Below are positions 14,068-22,819 of a stretch of DNA of 38,368 nucleotides, in pieces. The notes under the pieces were generated by a model. It was given only the letters and a program-made list of their open reading frames with translations. It searched no databases and had not been told where the DNA came from. Positions within the stretch are counted from its first letter, which is position 1, and each line of letters opens with the position of its first letter. This stretch comes from Candidatus Bipolaricaulota bacterium (GTDB lineage Bacteria; Bipolaricaulota; Bipolaricaulia; RBG-16-55-9; DRXL01), in assembly GCA_025061735.1 (NCBI GenBank), contig JANXAU010000017.1, positions 1 through 38,368 of the forward strand, written 5' to 3'. The position numbers and the translations under genes were made by a program.

Positions 14068-16662
14068 ATGAACCGACGACATGCCGCGCTGCTCATCTTG
14101 CTCGTGCTGATAGCTGCTCTTGCGCACGCTCAAGAGTACCAACGCCCCCATGATCAGCCTGGACCCGCCGTAGACATCGTCTATGTGCGTTCGTTTCCCA
14201 TTGATGTTGCACCCCTAGAATTAAAGGCCGGGAAGATGGACGTCTATCTCTTTGGGATTCGGCCTGCGGCCGCGCAGGCCCTGCGCGATATTCCCGATCT
14301 CACCCTCTACGAAGCAGCAGCAGGCACCAACTCGATCATTCTCAATCCTGCGCCCGCCCCTGAAGGCGAACTCAACCCCTTCTCGATCAAGAAGGTCCGT
14401 CAGGCCATGCACTATCTGCTCAATCGCGATTACGTGGCCAACGAGATCTTCAAGGGCATGGCCGTCCCGATGCTGGCCCACGTCAGCTCGATTGACTATG
14501 ACTATTTGGTGCTCTTTGAGCTGCTCCAAGCCGCCGAGCTGGGCTACAACCCGGAACGCGCCCGCACCATGATCGATCAGGCCCTCAGCGAGGCCGGAGC
14601 TACCAAGATAGACGGAGTCTGGCACTATCAAGAGAAGCCTATTACGGTGAAGTTCATCATTCGCACCGAGGACGAGCGCCGCGAGATCGGCGACGTCTTG
14701 GCCGCGGAGATGGAGAAGGTCGGCTTCAAGGTCGAACGCCTATATCGAGAATTCGGCCCAGCGCTCAAGATCGTCTACGAGACCGACCCCAAAGAGCTGC
14801 AATGGCACCTCTACACCGAGGGCTGGGGGCGCGCCGCGACGATCCGCTACGACACAGGGACGATCAACCAGATGTACGCGCCGTGGTGGGGAAACATGCC
14901 CGGCTGGCAGGAGTCCGGCTTCTGGCAGTACGAAAACCCCCAGATAGACGAGCTAGGCAAGCGCATCTATCGCATGGAGGTCTCCTCCAAAGAAGAGCGC
15001 GACGCGGCTTATCGAGAGGCCGCACGGCTCGGCTTGGAGGAGTCGGTGCGCATCTACGTCGTCAACGAGTTGAGAACGTTCGCGACGAACAAGAACATCG
15101 TGGGCGTGACGTTGGATTCGACCCCTGGCCTGCGCAACCCGTTCTTCTTGCGCTCGGCCTACATTCCGGGGAAGAACAGCCTCACCGTGGGGCACCTGTG
15201 GGTCTGGACCGAGCGTTCTACCTGGAACCCCATCGGCGGCTTCGGTGACGTCTATAGCGTAGATCTCTGGAGAAATATCTACGATCCTGCCGTGTGGAAC
15301 CATCCGTTCACGGGCGTGCCCATGCCCTTCCGCGCTACCTACACCGTCGAGACCGCTGGCCCTCATGAGAAACTCAGCGTCCCCGCCGATGCCGTCATGT
15401 GGAACGCCGAGCAACAGAAGTGGGCTCCCGTCGGCGAGGGCGTCCAAGCCGCCAGCAAGGTCGTCTTCGACTTCTCCAAGTACTATCAGAGCGTCTTCCA
15501 CCACGAGCAGAAGATCACTCCTGCCGATCTCTTCTACGATCTCTTCTTAACGTATGATATCGTCTTCAACACCGAAAAAGCCCAGATCGAGTCGGCGATT
15601 GCGAGCAGCAACCGCCCCATCTTAGAGCAGTTCAAAGGCTATCGGTTGATAGATAACAATCGCCTTGAAGTCTACGTAGATTACTGGCACTTCGATCCCA
15701 ATATGATCGCCAGCCGAGCTACGCCTTCGTCGCTGGCCGTGCCCTGGGAGCTATTAGCAGCGATGGAGCGCGTGGTCTTCACCAAGCGCCAAGCGGCGTT
15801 CACGGATACGGCCTCGGGCAAGTTCAAGGTCCCGTGGCTCAGCTTGGTCTTGCGGGAGCACGCCCAGATGGTGCGCGACGCGCTGATCGAGCTGCAAGAC
15901 CAACCGATCCCGCCCGCGTTGGTGCTCAACGGGCAGCCCCTGGTCACCCCTGAGGAGGTCCAAGCGCGCATCAAAGCCGCTTTGGAGTGGTTCGAGAAAT
16001 ATAAGCACTTGGTGATCAGCAGCGGCTCGTTCTATCTGGCGCGCTTTGACCCCGAAGCCCAATTTGCCGAGCTGCGGGCGTTTCGCCATCCGACCTATCC
16101 GTTCAAGCCGGGGGATCTCTACTTTGGGCTGCCCGAGCCGATCGAGTTCACGCGCATCGAGACCCCCGATCTGCGCATCGGCGAGCCGTATCGCGCGCGC
16201 GTAGACCTGCGCGGCCGGGGGAATCTGGGCCTGCGCTACGCGCTCATCGACACGGCCGCCGCCAAGATCGTCGCCTCGGGGGAGGCCCACCCCCAGAGCC
16301 GTCAGAGCGATCAGAGCTTCGTGATAGAGCTTTCGGCAGACGTAACCAAGCAGCTCTCGCCGGGGTTGTATCGGCTCGCTCTGGCGGCGTATAGCGACGC
16401 GCTCTCGCGCGTGAGCGAGGAGCAGAAGCCGATCACGGCCCAACTGCCACCCGCGCCCGCCACCCCCGAGCCTCCTCAACAGCAGCCAGAGCAGCCCCCT
16501 GTAACTCCGGCCCAGCCGACTCCACCTACGGCTCCGGCGACCCCAACAGCGCCGACCGCACCGGCTCCCCCGGATAACACCTGGCCGATGGTGGGGTTTG
16601 CCCTCGGGGCGTTGGCCGTGGCGCTCTTGGCGATCTGGTTGGTCACCAAGAAGCGCGGGTGA
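14068..16662 (+). CDS. Membrane-anchored peptide-binding protein of an ABC transporter
   Basis: This family 5 solute-binding protein has 864 residues: signal peptide (LLILLVLIAALAHA), two binding-protein segments, a Pro/Thr/Ala-rich linker (about 790-835), one C-terminal helix (MVGFALGALAVALLAIWLV) and KKRG. It is thus anchored at the C-terminus instead of by a lipid. The order of segments is unusual. Residues 40-340 resemble the usual second half (NPFSIKKVRQAMHYLLNRDYV, NPERARTMIDQAL). Residues 370-720 begin with what is normally the first half (WNPIGGFGDV, WRNIYDPAVW, ITPADLFY). I recall this arrangement from archaeal transporters. It should capture peptides for the four gene products downstream. 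Confidence 0.88.
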   Translation: MNRRHAALLILLVLIAALAHAQEYQRPHDQPGPAVDIVYVRSFPIDVAPLELKAGKMDVYLFGIRPAAAQALRDIPDLTLYEAAAGTNSIILNPAPAPEGELNPFSIKKVRQAMHYLLNRDYVANEIFKGMAVPMLAHVSSIDYDYLVLFELLQAAELGYNPERARTMIDQALSEAGATKIDGVWHYQEKPITVKFIIRTEDERREIGDVLAAEMEKVGFKVERLYREFGPALKIVYETDPKELQWHLYTEGWGRAATIRYDTGTINQMYAPWWGNMPGWQESGFWQYENPQIDELGKRIYRMEVSSKEERDAAYREAARLGLEESVRIYVVNELRTFATNKNIVGVTLDSTPGLRNPFFLRSAYIPGKNSLTVGHLWVWTERSTWNPIGGFGDVYSVDLWRNIYDPAVWNHPFTGVPMPFRATYTVETAGPHEKLSVPADAVMWNAEQQKWAPVGEGVQAASKVVFDFSKYYQSVFHHEQKITPADLFYDLFLTYDIVFNTEKAQIESAIASSNRPILEQFKGYRLIDNNRLEVYVDYWHFDPNMIASRATPSSLAVPWELLAAMERVVFTKRQAAFTDTASGKFKVPWLSLVLREHAQMVRDALIELQDQPIPPALVLNGQPLVTPEEVQARIKAALEWFEKYKHLVISSGSFYLARFDPEAQFAELRAFRHPTYPFKPGDLYFGLPEPIEFTRIETPDLRIGEPYRARVDLRGRGNLGLRYALIDTAAAKIVASGEAHPQSRQSDQSFVIELSADVTKQLSPGLYRLALAAYSDALSRVSEEQKPITAQLPPAPATPEPPQQQPEQPPVTPAQPTPPTAPATPTAPTAPAPPDNTWPMVGFALGALAVALLAIWLVTKKRG

Positions 16663-17726
16663 GGCTCTCTTCGCGTATGGCGCTCCTGCGGCTGCTGGCG
16701 ATCCGCGCCCTGACGATGGGCCTGGTCCTCGTGACCGTGCTCTTTCTCATGGTGCTCATCTTGGGGGCGACGGGGTATTCGGATTTGATCTTGAGAAACA
16801 TCGTGCGCGAGGAGCTGCGCTTCATCCGTCAAGGGCTGGCCGAGACGATCCGCGATCCGGCCGAGCTCGAGCGCGCTCTGGAGAAGATCCGCCAAGACCG
16901 CGAGATTCTCTACGGGCTAGACAAGCCCTGGTACACCCGGCTCCCCCAGATGATCGTGAGGGTGCTCACGCTCGACTTGGGAGAATCGCGCACGCTCCAG
17001 ACGGCTCGCGGCAGCCGCCTCGTCTCTGAGATCATCTTAGAGCGCCTGCCCAACACGATCTTGCTCTTCACGACCGCTTGGTTTGTCTATGTTCTCATCG
17101 GGATTCCCTTAGGGGTCTATCTCTCCACGCGCGTCGGCGGACGGATAGATCGAGCGCTCTCGGTCTTCGCCTCGGTCTCGTATGCCGTGCCCACGTGGTG
17201 GCTGGCGCTCTTCATGATCATGATCTTCGCGATCTCTCTGAGGATTCTGCCTTCGGGGGGCATGTACAGCAGCCCGCCCCCGGAAGGCGGACTTGCGCGC
17301 TTTTTAGATTTAGCGTATCACACGATCCTGCCCGTCATGACGTTGGTGCTGGCTGCCGTCGGCCCCGTGATCTACTCGACGCGGACCCTCACGCTGACGA
17401 CCGCGCAAGAGGATCACGTCACCTACGCGCGCGCCAAGGGCCTCGACGAGCGCGCCGTCATGTACCGTCATATCTTGAGGGTTGCCGCTCCCCCTATCGT
17501 GACCGGGTTGCTCTTGGGCCTGACGGGCACGATCGCCGGGGGGATCTTAACCGAGACGGTCTTCAACTGGCGCGGCATGGGCCGGCTCTACTGGGATGCC
17601 CTGCGCGGCACCCCCGACGAAGCCGTCATCATCGGCCTGACGTTCATCTACACGCTCATCTACGTCTTGGCGCGCTTCGTCTTAGAAGTGCTCTATCTGG
17701 TCTTAGACCCAAGGGTGAGATATTGA
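16659..17726 (+). CDS. Peptide ABC transporter permease, DppB type
   Basis: This 355-residue inner-membrane protein has a first helix at ALTMGLVLVTVLFLMVLILGA, an extracytoplasmic loop of about 90 residues, and then the binding-protein-dependent transport domain. The latter has IPLGVYLSTRVG and a DppB-like EAA loop (YARAKGLDERAVMYRHILRVA) that contacts the ATPases. The terminal ALRGTPDEAVIIGLTFIYTLIYVLARF is typical. The GTG at 16659 overlaps the binding-protein stop (GTGA). An ATG at 16677 is the alternative start. Confidence 0.92.
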   Translation: MRLSSRMALLRLLAIRALTMGLVLVTVLFLMVLILGATGYSDLILRNIVREELRFIRQGLAETIRDPAELERALEKIRQDREILYGLDKPWYTRLPQMIVRVLTLDLGESRTLQTARGSRLVSEIILERLPNTILLFTTAWFVYVLIGIPLGVYLSTRVGGRIDRALSVFASVSYAVPTWWLALFMIMIFAISLRILPSGGMYSSPPPEGGLARFLDLAYHTILPVMTLVLAAVGPVIYSTRTLTLTTAQEDHVTYARAKGLDERAVMYRHILRVAAPPIVTGLLLGLTGTIAGGILTETVFNWRGMGRLYWDALRGTPDEAVIIGLTFIYTLIYVLARFVLEVLYLVLDPRVRY

Positions 17727-17730
17727 CCTC

Positions 17731-19137
17731 ATGGAAGAACGAAGCTTTCTCCGCATCTTCTTGGCGAGCGGCCCTGGGCGCATCGGCTTGGTCTTTCTGG
17801 GCGTGATTATCGCTATCTCTGTCTATGTGCTCACACAGTACCCGTTGGACTATGGTCTAAAAGTCTGGAACAACCCGGCGCTGTGGGCCGATTACCCCAA
17901 AGAAGCCCCGCCCATCTGGATTCGGCTCTTTGGCGTCAACGCCGTCCCGCATACGATCCTAGAGCTGCGCACCCCCACCCAGCGCGATCCCAATGGGAGC
18001 CTCTACACCGTCGGGTTGGAGTGGGGGGACCTGCCCCCAAGGTTCATCTCGCTCACGTTAGGGAAGATCGATTTCCATCGCGAGCGCCCTCCGGTCATCA
18101 CGCTCTCGCTGCGGCGTCCCGATGGAAAAGAGATTCGGCTCTTTCAGCACTCCCCGCTGCGCCCCCAAGCCAACGAATCCCCCCCCTACGTGCGTTACGA
18201 AGTCCCCCGACGGTTCGCGCTCAGCGCCGATACGACCGTCCAATCGGTGGTCGCCAGTTGGTTGCGCAGCGAGTTCAACTTAAGCATTACAGCGTCAGCC
18301 TTGAGAGATCACGTCCCTGCGGCGCTCTTTGGCACTCCCGTCTCGGATCGGGAGTTCCGGCCCCTCCCCGGACGCTACGAGTTGCGCGTTCGCGTTGATA
18401 CTCCCGACCCTCGCGACACGCTAGAGAAGCTCACGGTCGTGCTGGGCGGCTCGGCCTACGGCTTGATGGGAACGGATACGATTGGTCGAGATCTAGCGCA
18501 AGGGCTGCTCTTTGGCTTCCCCGTCGCGCTCTTCATCGGGTTGTTCGTCTCGATCATCACGACGTTCGTCGGAGCGGCTTTGGGGATTTTGAGCGGCTAT
18601 CTGGGGGGCTGGGTGGATGCGTTCATCCAGAGATTCACCGACATCGTCGTCAGCGTGCCCACGCTGCCGTTGTTGATCTTTCTCGTCGTGCTCTTGGGGT
18701 CGAATCTCTTTTATATTATGCTGTTTATCGCGGCGTTTGGCTGGACGGGCTTGACGATCGTGATCCGCCCGATGGTCTTGCAGCTACGCGAAGGCCAACT
18801 GATAGAAGCCGAGAAGAGCTTAGGGGCGTCGCGCTGGCGGATCATGGCGCGGCACATCTTCCCCCAGTTGGGGCCGTACATCTTTGCGCAGCTTATCTTT
18901 TTCACGCCCTCAGCCATTCTGACCGAAGCGGGCCTGAGCTTCTTGGGGCTGGGAGACCCGTCGCTGCCCACGTGGGGCCAGATTCTGGAGCGCGGCTTTC
19001 GCACGGGCGCTGTCTATCTGGGCTATTGGTGGTGGGTGCTCCCACCGGGGTTGCTGATTGTCTTCACGGCCGTGACGTTCTTGTTATTAGCTCTCGCTCT
19101 GGAACCCATCGTCAATCCGCGCCTGAGGAGAATGTGA
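17731..19137 (+). CDS. Peptide ABC transporter permease, DppC type, with large external domain
   Basis: At 468 residues it is far longer than the usual DppC (about 300). After the first helix (IGLVFLGVIIAISVYVL) comes an extracytoplasmic region of roughly 200 residues, rich in beta strands (PHTILELRTPTQRDPNG, PPVITLSLRRPDGKEIRLF). Then comes the normal core: LMGTDTIGRDLAQGLLFGF, the EAA loop EAEKSLGASRWRIMARHIFP and LSFLGLGDPSLPTWGQIL. The extra domain may dock the membrane-anchored binding protein. It starts 4 nt after the DppB-type gene. Confidence 0.9.
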   Translation: MEERSFLRIFLASGPGRIGLVFLGVIIAISVYVLTQYPLDYGLKVWNNPALWADYPKEAPPIWIRLFGVNAVPHTILELRTPTQRDPNGSLYTVGLEWGDLPPRFISLTLGKIDFHRERPPVITLSLRRPDGKEIRLFQHSPLRPQANESPPYVRYEVPRRFALSADTTVQSVVASWLRSEFNLSITASALRDHVPAALFGTPVSDREFRPLPGRYELRVRVDTPDPRDTLEKLTVVLGGSAYGLMGTDTIGRDLAQGLLFGFPVALFIGLFVSIITTFVGAALGILSGYLGGWVDAFIQRFTDIVVSVPTLPLLIFLVVLLGSNLFYIMLFIAAFGWTGLTIVIRPMVLQLREGQLIEAEKSLGASRWRIMARHIFPQLGPYIFAQLIFFTPSAILTEAGLSFLGLGDPSLPTWGQILERGFRTGAVYLGYWWWVLPPGLLIVFTAVTFLLLALALEPIVNPRLRRM

Positions 19138-19138
19138 G

Positions 19139-20146
19139 ATGGCTTTCTTAGAAGTCCAAGACTTGACGCTCTATTACGACACGCATCGCGGCCCGGTGCG
19201 CGCGGTGGATCGCGTCTCGTTTTCTTTAGAGAAAGGGGAAGCTTTGGGGATTGTGGGCGAGTCGGGCTGCGGCAAGAGCAGCATCGCGCTGGCGCTGATC
19301 CGCGTCTTGCCCAAGAACGTCCACACCTACACGGGCAGCGTGCGGCTCGACGGGCGCGAGCTGCTTTCGCTCTCCGATGAAGAGTTCCGTCGCCAGATCC
19401 GCTGGCGCAAGATCTCGATGGCGTTTCAAGGCGCGATGAACGTGCTCAATCCCGTGCTGAAGGTCGGCTATCAGATCGCGGAGCCGTTGCTGCAAGATGG
19501 CCAGATCCCCAAAGAGAGGGCGTTTGCGCGCGTCCGAGAGATCTTGCAGTTGGTGGGGCTACCGCCAGAGACGGCCGAGCGTTTTCCGCATGAGCTTTCC
19601 GGGGGGATGAAGCAGCGCGTCGTGCTGGCTACTGCGCTGGTCTTCAACCCCAGCTTAGTGATTCTCGACGAGCCAACTTCGGCCCTGGACGTGAGCGTCC
19701 AAGCGCAAATTATGAACTTACTAAAGAGACTGAAATCCGAGCTGGGCTTGACGTTTATCTTTATCACGCACGACATCGCATTGGCCAGCGACCTCTGCGA
19801 CCGTCTGGGGATCGCCTATGCGGGGCAATTGGTCGAAGAAGGCCCGATAGAAGAGATCTTGCAGCGTCCGACCCATCCGTACACGCAGGGGTTGCTGGCG
19901 AGCATGCCGCTGCTGCACTCGGACAAGCCGCCGTCGTTTATTCCGGGGGCGCCGCCGGGGTTAATAGATCCCCCAAAGGGCTGTCGCTTTGCGCCGCGCT
20001 GCCCGTATCTCTTTGAGCGCTGCGAGCAGCCACCGCCGCTCTTGGAGACATCGCGCGGCAGCCGTGCCCTCTGTTGGTTGCTGGCCGAACGCTCCTCCCG
20101 CTCGCAGCCGACCCCCGATCAGAATCCGGAGAGAGAATCGCCATGA
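19139..20146 (+). CDS. Peptide ABC transporter ATPase, DppD type
   Basis: The 335-residue ATPase has Walker A GESGCGKSS (residues 39-47), Q-loop FQGAMNVLNPVLKVG, signature LSGGMKQR, Walker B LVILDEPTSALD and switch histidine ITHDIAL. The C-terminal oligopeptide-transport region includes a cysteine motif, CRFAPRCPYLFERC. The family uses three cysteines of this kind for an Fe-S cluster. It starts just after the DppC-type stop. Confidence 0.94.
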   Translation: MAFLEVQDLTLYYDTHRGPVRAVDRVSFSLEKGEALGIVGESGCGKSSIALALIRVLPKNVHTYTGSVRLDGRELLSLSDEEFRRQIRWRKISMAFQGAMNVLNPVLKVGYQIAEPLLQDGQIPKERAFARVREILQLVGLPPETAERFPHELSGGMKQRVVLATALVFNPSLVILDEPTSALDVSVQAQIMNLLKRLKSELGLTFIFITHDIALASDLCDRLGIAYAGQLVEEGPIEEILQRPTHPYTQGLLASMPLLHSDKPPSFIPGAPPGLIDPPKGCRFAPRCPYLFERCEQPPPLLETSRGSRALCWLLAERSSRSQPTPDQNPERESP

Positions 20147-21171
20147 AAGCACTCAAAGATATGGTGCGCCTAGAAGACGTGCACGTGCACTTTGTGCTGC
20201 GACGCGGACTCTTTCAGCGGGGTATTGTGCACGCGGTCAACGGCGTCTCGCTCTCGATTGCTGCGCAAGAGATCGTTGCGTTGGTGGGGGAGTCGGGGAG
20301 TGGAAAGACGACGCTGGGGCGCGTCTCGTTGCGCTTGGAGCGTCCTACTGTGGGCCGCGTCTGGTTCGACGGCCGAGAGATTTCGCACCTGAGCGAGGGA
20401 GAGCTGCGAGAGTTTCGGCGACGGGCGCAAGCTGTATTTCAAGACCCGTATTCGAGCATCAACCCGTATATGACGGTCGCTCAGATCGTTGAAGAGCCTC
20501 TGATTATTCACAAGATCGGCAGCCGCTCCGAGCGCCTCGCGCACGTCGAAGCTCTCTTGGAGGCGTTGCGGCTGCATCCGGTGCGGGAGTTCATGCAGAA
20601 ATTCCCCCATCAGATGTCGGGGGGGCAGCGCCAGCGCGTCGCCTTGGCCCGCGCGCTTATCCTCAACCCTGACTATCTCATGGCCGACGAACCCGTCTCG
20701 ATGATTGACGCCTCCAGTCGCGCCGAGATCTTGCAACTGATGCAAGAGCAGCAGAAAGAACGCGGGATGGCCGTGCTCTATATTACTCACGACATCGCCA
20801 CGGCAAGACACTATGCTCATCGAATCGGCGTGATGTATCTGGGCAGTCTCGTCGAGCTGGGGCCGTCGCGTCGGATCATAGATCACCCGTTGCACCCATA
20901 TACGCAGCATCTCATCGAAGCCGTACCGGAGCCAGACCCGGCCAACCGTCACCGTCAGCGCCAAGTCGTCCCCGGCGAGCCACCCTCGCCGATTCATCTG
21001 CCCAAGGGCTGTTTCTTCCATCCGCGCTGCCCCAAGTTCATGAAGGGCCTTTGCGACGCGGCGCGCCCGGCGCTCAAAGAAATCGAATCGGGGCACGCCG
21101 TCGCGTGCTATCTCTATCACCAAGAGTCCCTCAAAGAGGCGAAGACCGAGCAAGTCGCTGCTCAAGTCTAA
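20143..21171 (+). CDS. Peptide ABC transporter ATPase, DppF type
   Basis: The 343-residue second ATPase has Walker A GESGSGKTT, Q-loop FQDPYSSINPYMTV, signature MSGGQRQR, Walker B YLMADEPVSMID and switch ITHDIATA. The Cys-rich tail has CFFHPRCPKFMKGLC. The ATG at 20143 overlaps the DppD stop as ATGA and fits the family start, so it is preferred to an in-frame ATG at 20074. It completes a five-gene binding protein, permease, permease, ATPase, ATPase operon. Confidence 0.94.
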   Translation: MKALKDMVRLEDVHVHFVLRRGLFQRGIVHAVNGVSLSIAAQEIVALVGESGSGKTTLGRVSLRLERPTVGRVWFDGREISHLSEGELREFRRRAQAVFQDPYSSINPYMTVAQIVEEPLIIHKIGSRSERLAHVEALLEALRLHPVREFMQKFPHQMSGGQRQRVALARALILNPDYLMADEPVSMIDASSRAEILQLMQEQQKERGMAVLYITHDIATARHYAHRIGVMYLGSLVELGPSRRIIDHPLHPYTQHLIEAVPEPDPANRHRQRQVVPGEPPSPIHLPKGCFFHPRCPKFMKGLCDAARPALKEIESGHAVACYLYHQESLKEAKTEQVAAQV

Positions 21172-21192
21172 GTGCGCTATACGCTATAATAG

Positions 21193-21381
21193 GTGAAGAA
21201 GCTCTACGCGCGCGCGAGGGTCACTGAGTATTGGCTTGTAGATCCAGAGAAGAAGACCGTCGAAGTCTTCACGCTGGGCCAGAAAGGGTTTGAGCGCGTG
21301 GCTATCTTCAAGAGAGACGAAACGCTCACGTCACCCCTCTTAGTGGGACTTCACATCTCCCTTAAAGAGATCTTCTCCTAG
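21193..21381 (+). pseudogene. C-terminal fragment of an Uma2/DUF820 nuclease-fold protein
   Basis: Sixty-two codons from a GTG encode LYARARVTEYWLVDPEKKTVEVF, which matches the conserved end of Uma2 (DUF820) proteins (YA-AGVPEYWIVDP---TVEV). The first two thirds, including the catalytic D/E-x-K region, are absent. It lies 21 nt after the transporter operon. TATAAT at 21185-21190 sits just before the GTG and might drive it. Most likely it is a remnant. Confidence 0.6.
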
Positions 21382-21430
21382 CTGCGAGCATTGGATCTAC
21401 AGCAGCACGAATGAGTCAACCGCAGGGATA

Positions 21431-22684
21431 TCACGATTTATGGCTGAGCTTCTCAATCAGCGCTTCGACCGTGAACAGTTGTTCTTCTCCGCTGCGCATG
21501 TCGCGCAGCTTTACTTTGTCCTGAGCGACTTCATCCGGCCCGACAATCACTACAAACGGGATATCATACGCGTTGGCGTATTTTAACCCATCGCTGATGC
21601 CCTTGGCCCCAAAATCTATATCTGTTCTGATCCCCGCGCGACGAAGCTGCTGACAGACCCGGCGCCCCTCTAAAAGTAGATTCTTAAACGGGATGACGTA
21701 GACTTGGGTGACCGTCTTGCGCATGGGCAGATCACGGCGTTGTTCTTTCAGTACCTCGAGGATCGGCTCCAAGCCAAACGAGATTCCTACCGCGGGGATC
21801 TTTTCGGTGCTCTCTAAGAACTGCCCGATCATATTGTCGTAGCGCCCGCCCGCGGCGAGCGATCCCGTGACCGAAGACTCTTTTGCATAGACTTCGTAGA
21901 TCGTCCCGGTGTAGTACGACAGCCCTCGGGCGAGCGAGGGCGTCCAGACGACGCGTGGGGCTTGGAGAAAGGTTAGCACGGGTTCAAGCTCGTGATAGCC
22001 TGCGCTGTTTTTGAGAGCTTCGGGATCTTGCGCACCAGAGAGAAAGCGCTCCGCGCTCTCTTGTGTGAGTCCTCTCTCGACCATCTCGCGAAGGACTCCT
22101 TCTGTCCCGATCTTTTCGAGCTTATCTAACGAAAGAATAGCGGCATCTGTCAGCGCTTCGGGCACGCCGGCCATGCGGGCCATCTCGGAGAGGATCTTTC
22201 TGTTATTGATCTTGACGATCACTTCGATCCCCAGGCGCTCGAAGACGTCGAGCGCCAGCTGCACGCACTCGGCGTCGGCCAGCGGTGAGCTGGAACCAAC
22301 AATATCGGCATCGCACTGATAGAATTCTCTGGTGCGGCCTTTCTTGATCGGGCCATCGCGATAGACCGTGCCAATCTGGTAGCGTTTGAACGGGCGCTTG
22401 ATGGTGGGATTCATGCCGACGAAGCGTGCTAAGGGAACAGTCAAGTCGTAGCGCAGCCCCAAATCTCGGCCCCCTTGGTCGGTGAGCCTGAACGTCTCCT
22501 TGAGGATCTCCTCGCCGCCGGAGTATTTAGCTGAAAGAACCTCCCAGCGTTCGACGACGGGGGTTTCTAAGGGGCTGAAGCCGTACAGCTCAAAGATCTC
22601 TTTAAGCGTAGCGATGACGTCATCCCGAAGGATCTTCTCTTCGGGCGGGAAGTCGCGCATCCCGCGCGGGAGTTGCAGTTCCAT
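21431..22684 (-). CDS. hisS: Histidyl-tRNA synthetase
   Basis: This class II synthetase has 417 residues. It has PRGMRDFPPEE at the start, motif 2 around YQIGTVYRDGPIKKGRTREFYQCDADIVG, the histidine-binding LSYYTGTIYEV and AAGGRYDNMIG of motif 3, and the C-terminal anticodon-binding domain (QVYVIPF onwards). The ATG at 22684 has no ribosome site, but a promoter places the -10 only 8 nt upstream. It is convergent with the transporter operon. Confidence 0.97.
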   Translation of the reverse strand: MELQLPRGMRDFPPEEKILRDDVIATLKEIFELYGFSPLETPVVERWEVLSAKYSGGEEILKETFRLTDQGGRDLGLRYDLTVPLARFVGMNPTIKRPFKRYQIGTVYRDGPIKKGRTREFYQCDADIVGSSSPLADAECVQLALDVFERLGIEVIVKINNRKILSEMARMAGVPEALTDAAILSLDKLEKIGTEGVLREMVERGLTQESAERFLSGAQDPEALKNSAGYHELEPVLTFLQAPRVVWTPSLARGLSYYTGTIYEVYAKESSVTGSLAAGGRYDNMIGQFLESTEKIPAVGISFGLEPILEVLKEQRRDLPMRKTVTQVYVIPFKNLLLEGRRVCQQLRRAGIRTDIDFGAKGISDGLKYANAYDIPFVVIVGPDEVAQDKVKLRDMRSGEEQLFTVEALIEKLSHKS

Positions 22685-22692
22685 AAGAGATT

Positions 22693-22721
22693 ACTTTAAC
22701 AGCTAGAAGAGGCGCGTGCAA
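22693..22721 (-). promoter_or_regulatory. Promoter of hisS, nearly leaderless
   Basis: TTGCAC (22721-22716), 17 nt, TAAAGT (22698-22693), then 8 nt to the hisS ATG. The start of transcription would be 1-2 nt before the codon. Confidence 0.5.
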
Positions 22722-22734
22722 GGTTGCTCGATCT

Positions 22735-22764
22735 TTGACAGAAGGGCCCTCTATACGTTACTAT
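22735..22764 (+). promoter_or_regulatory. Promoter of the COG2403 gene
   Basis: Consensus TTGACA (22735-22740), 18 nt, TACTAT (22759-22764). It diverges from the hisS promoter, with the two -35 boxes 13 nt apart. Confidence 0.6.
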
Positions 22765-22819
22765 AGAACCGCTCACTTCTATCGCTAGTCTTTTGGTTAT
22801 CTTGCACGAGGTGATCTTG

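Noticed and set aside
20170-21165. Open frame of 331 codons on the minus strand opposite the DppF-type ATPase
   Set aside because: The ATPase motifs are all intact on the plus strand. The antisense product is low in structure and has no homologue I can recognise.
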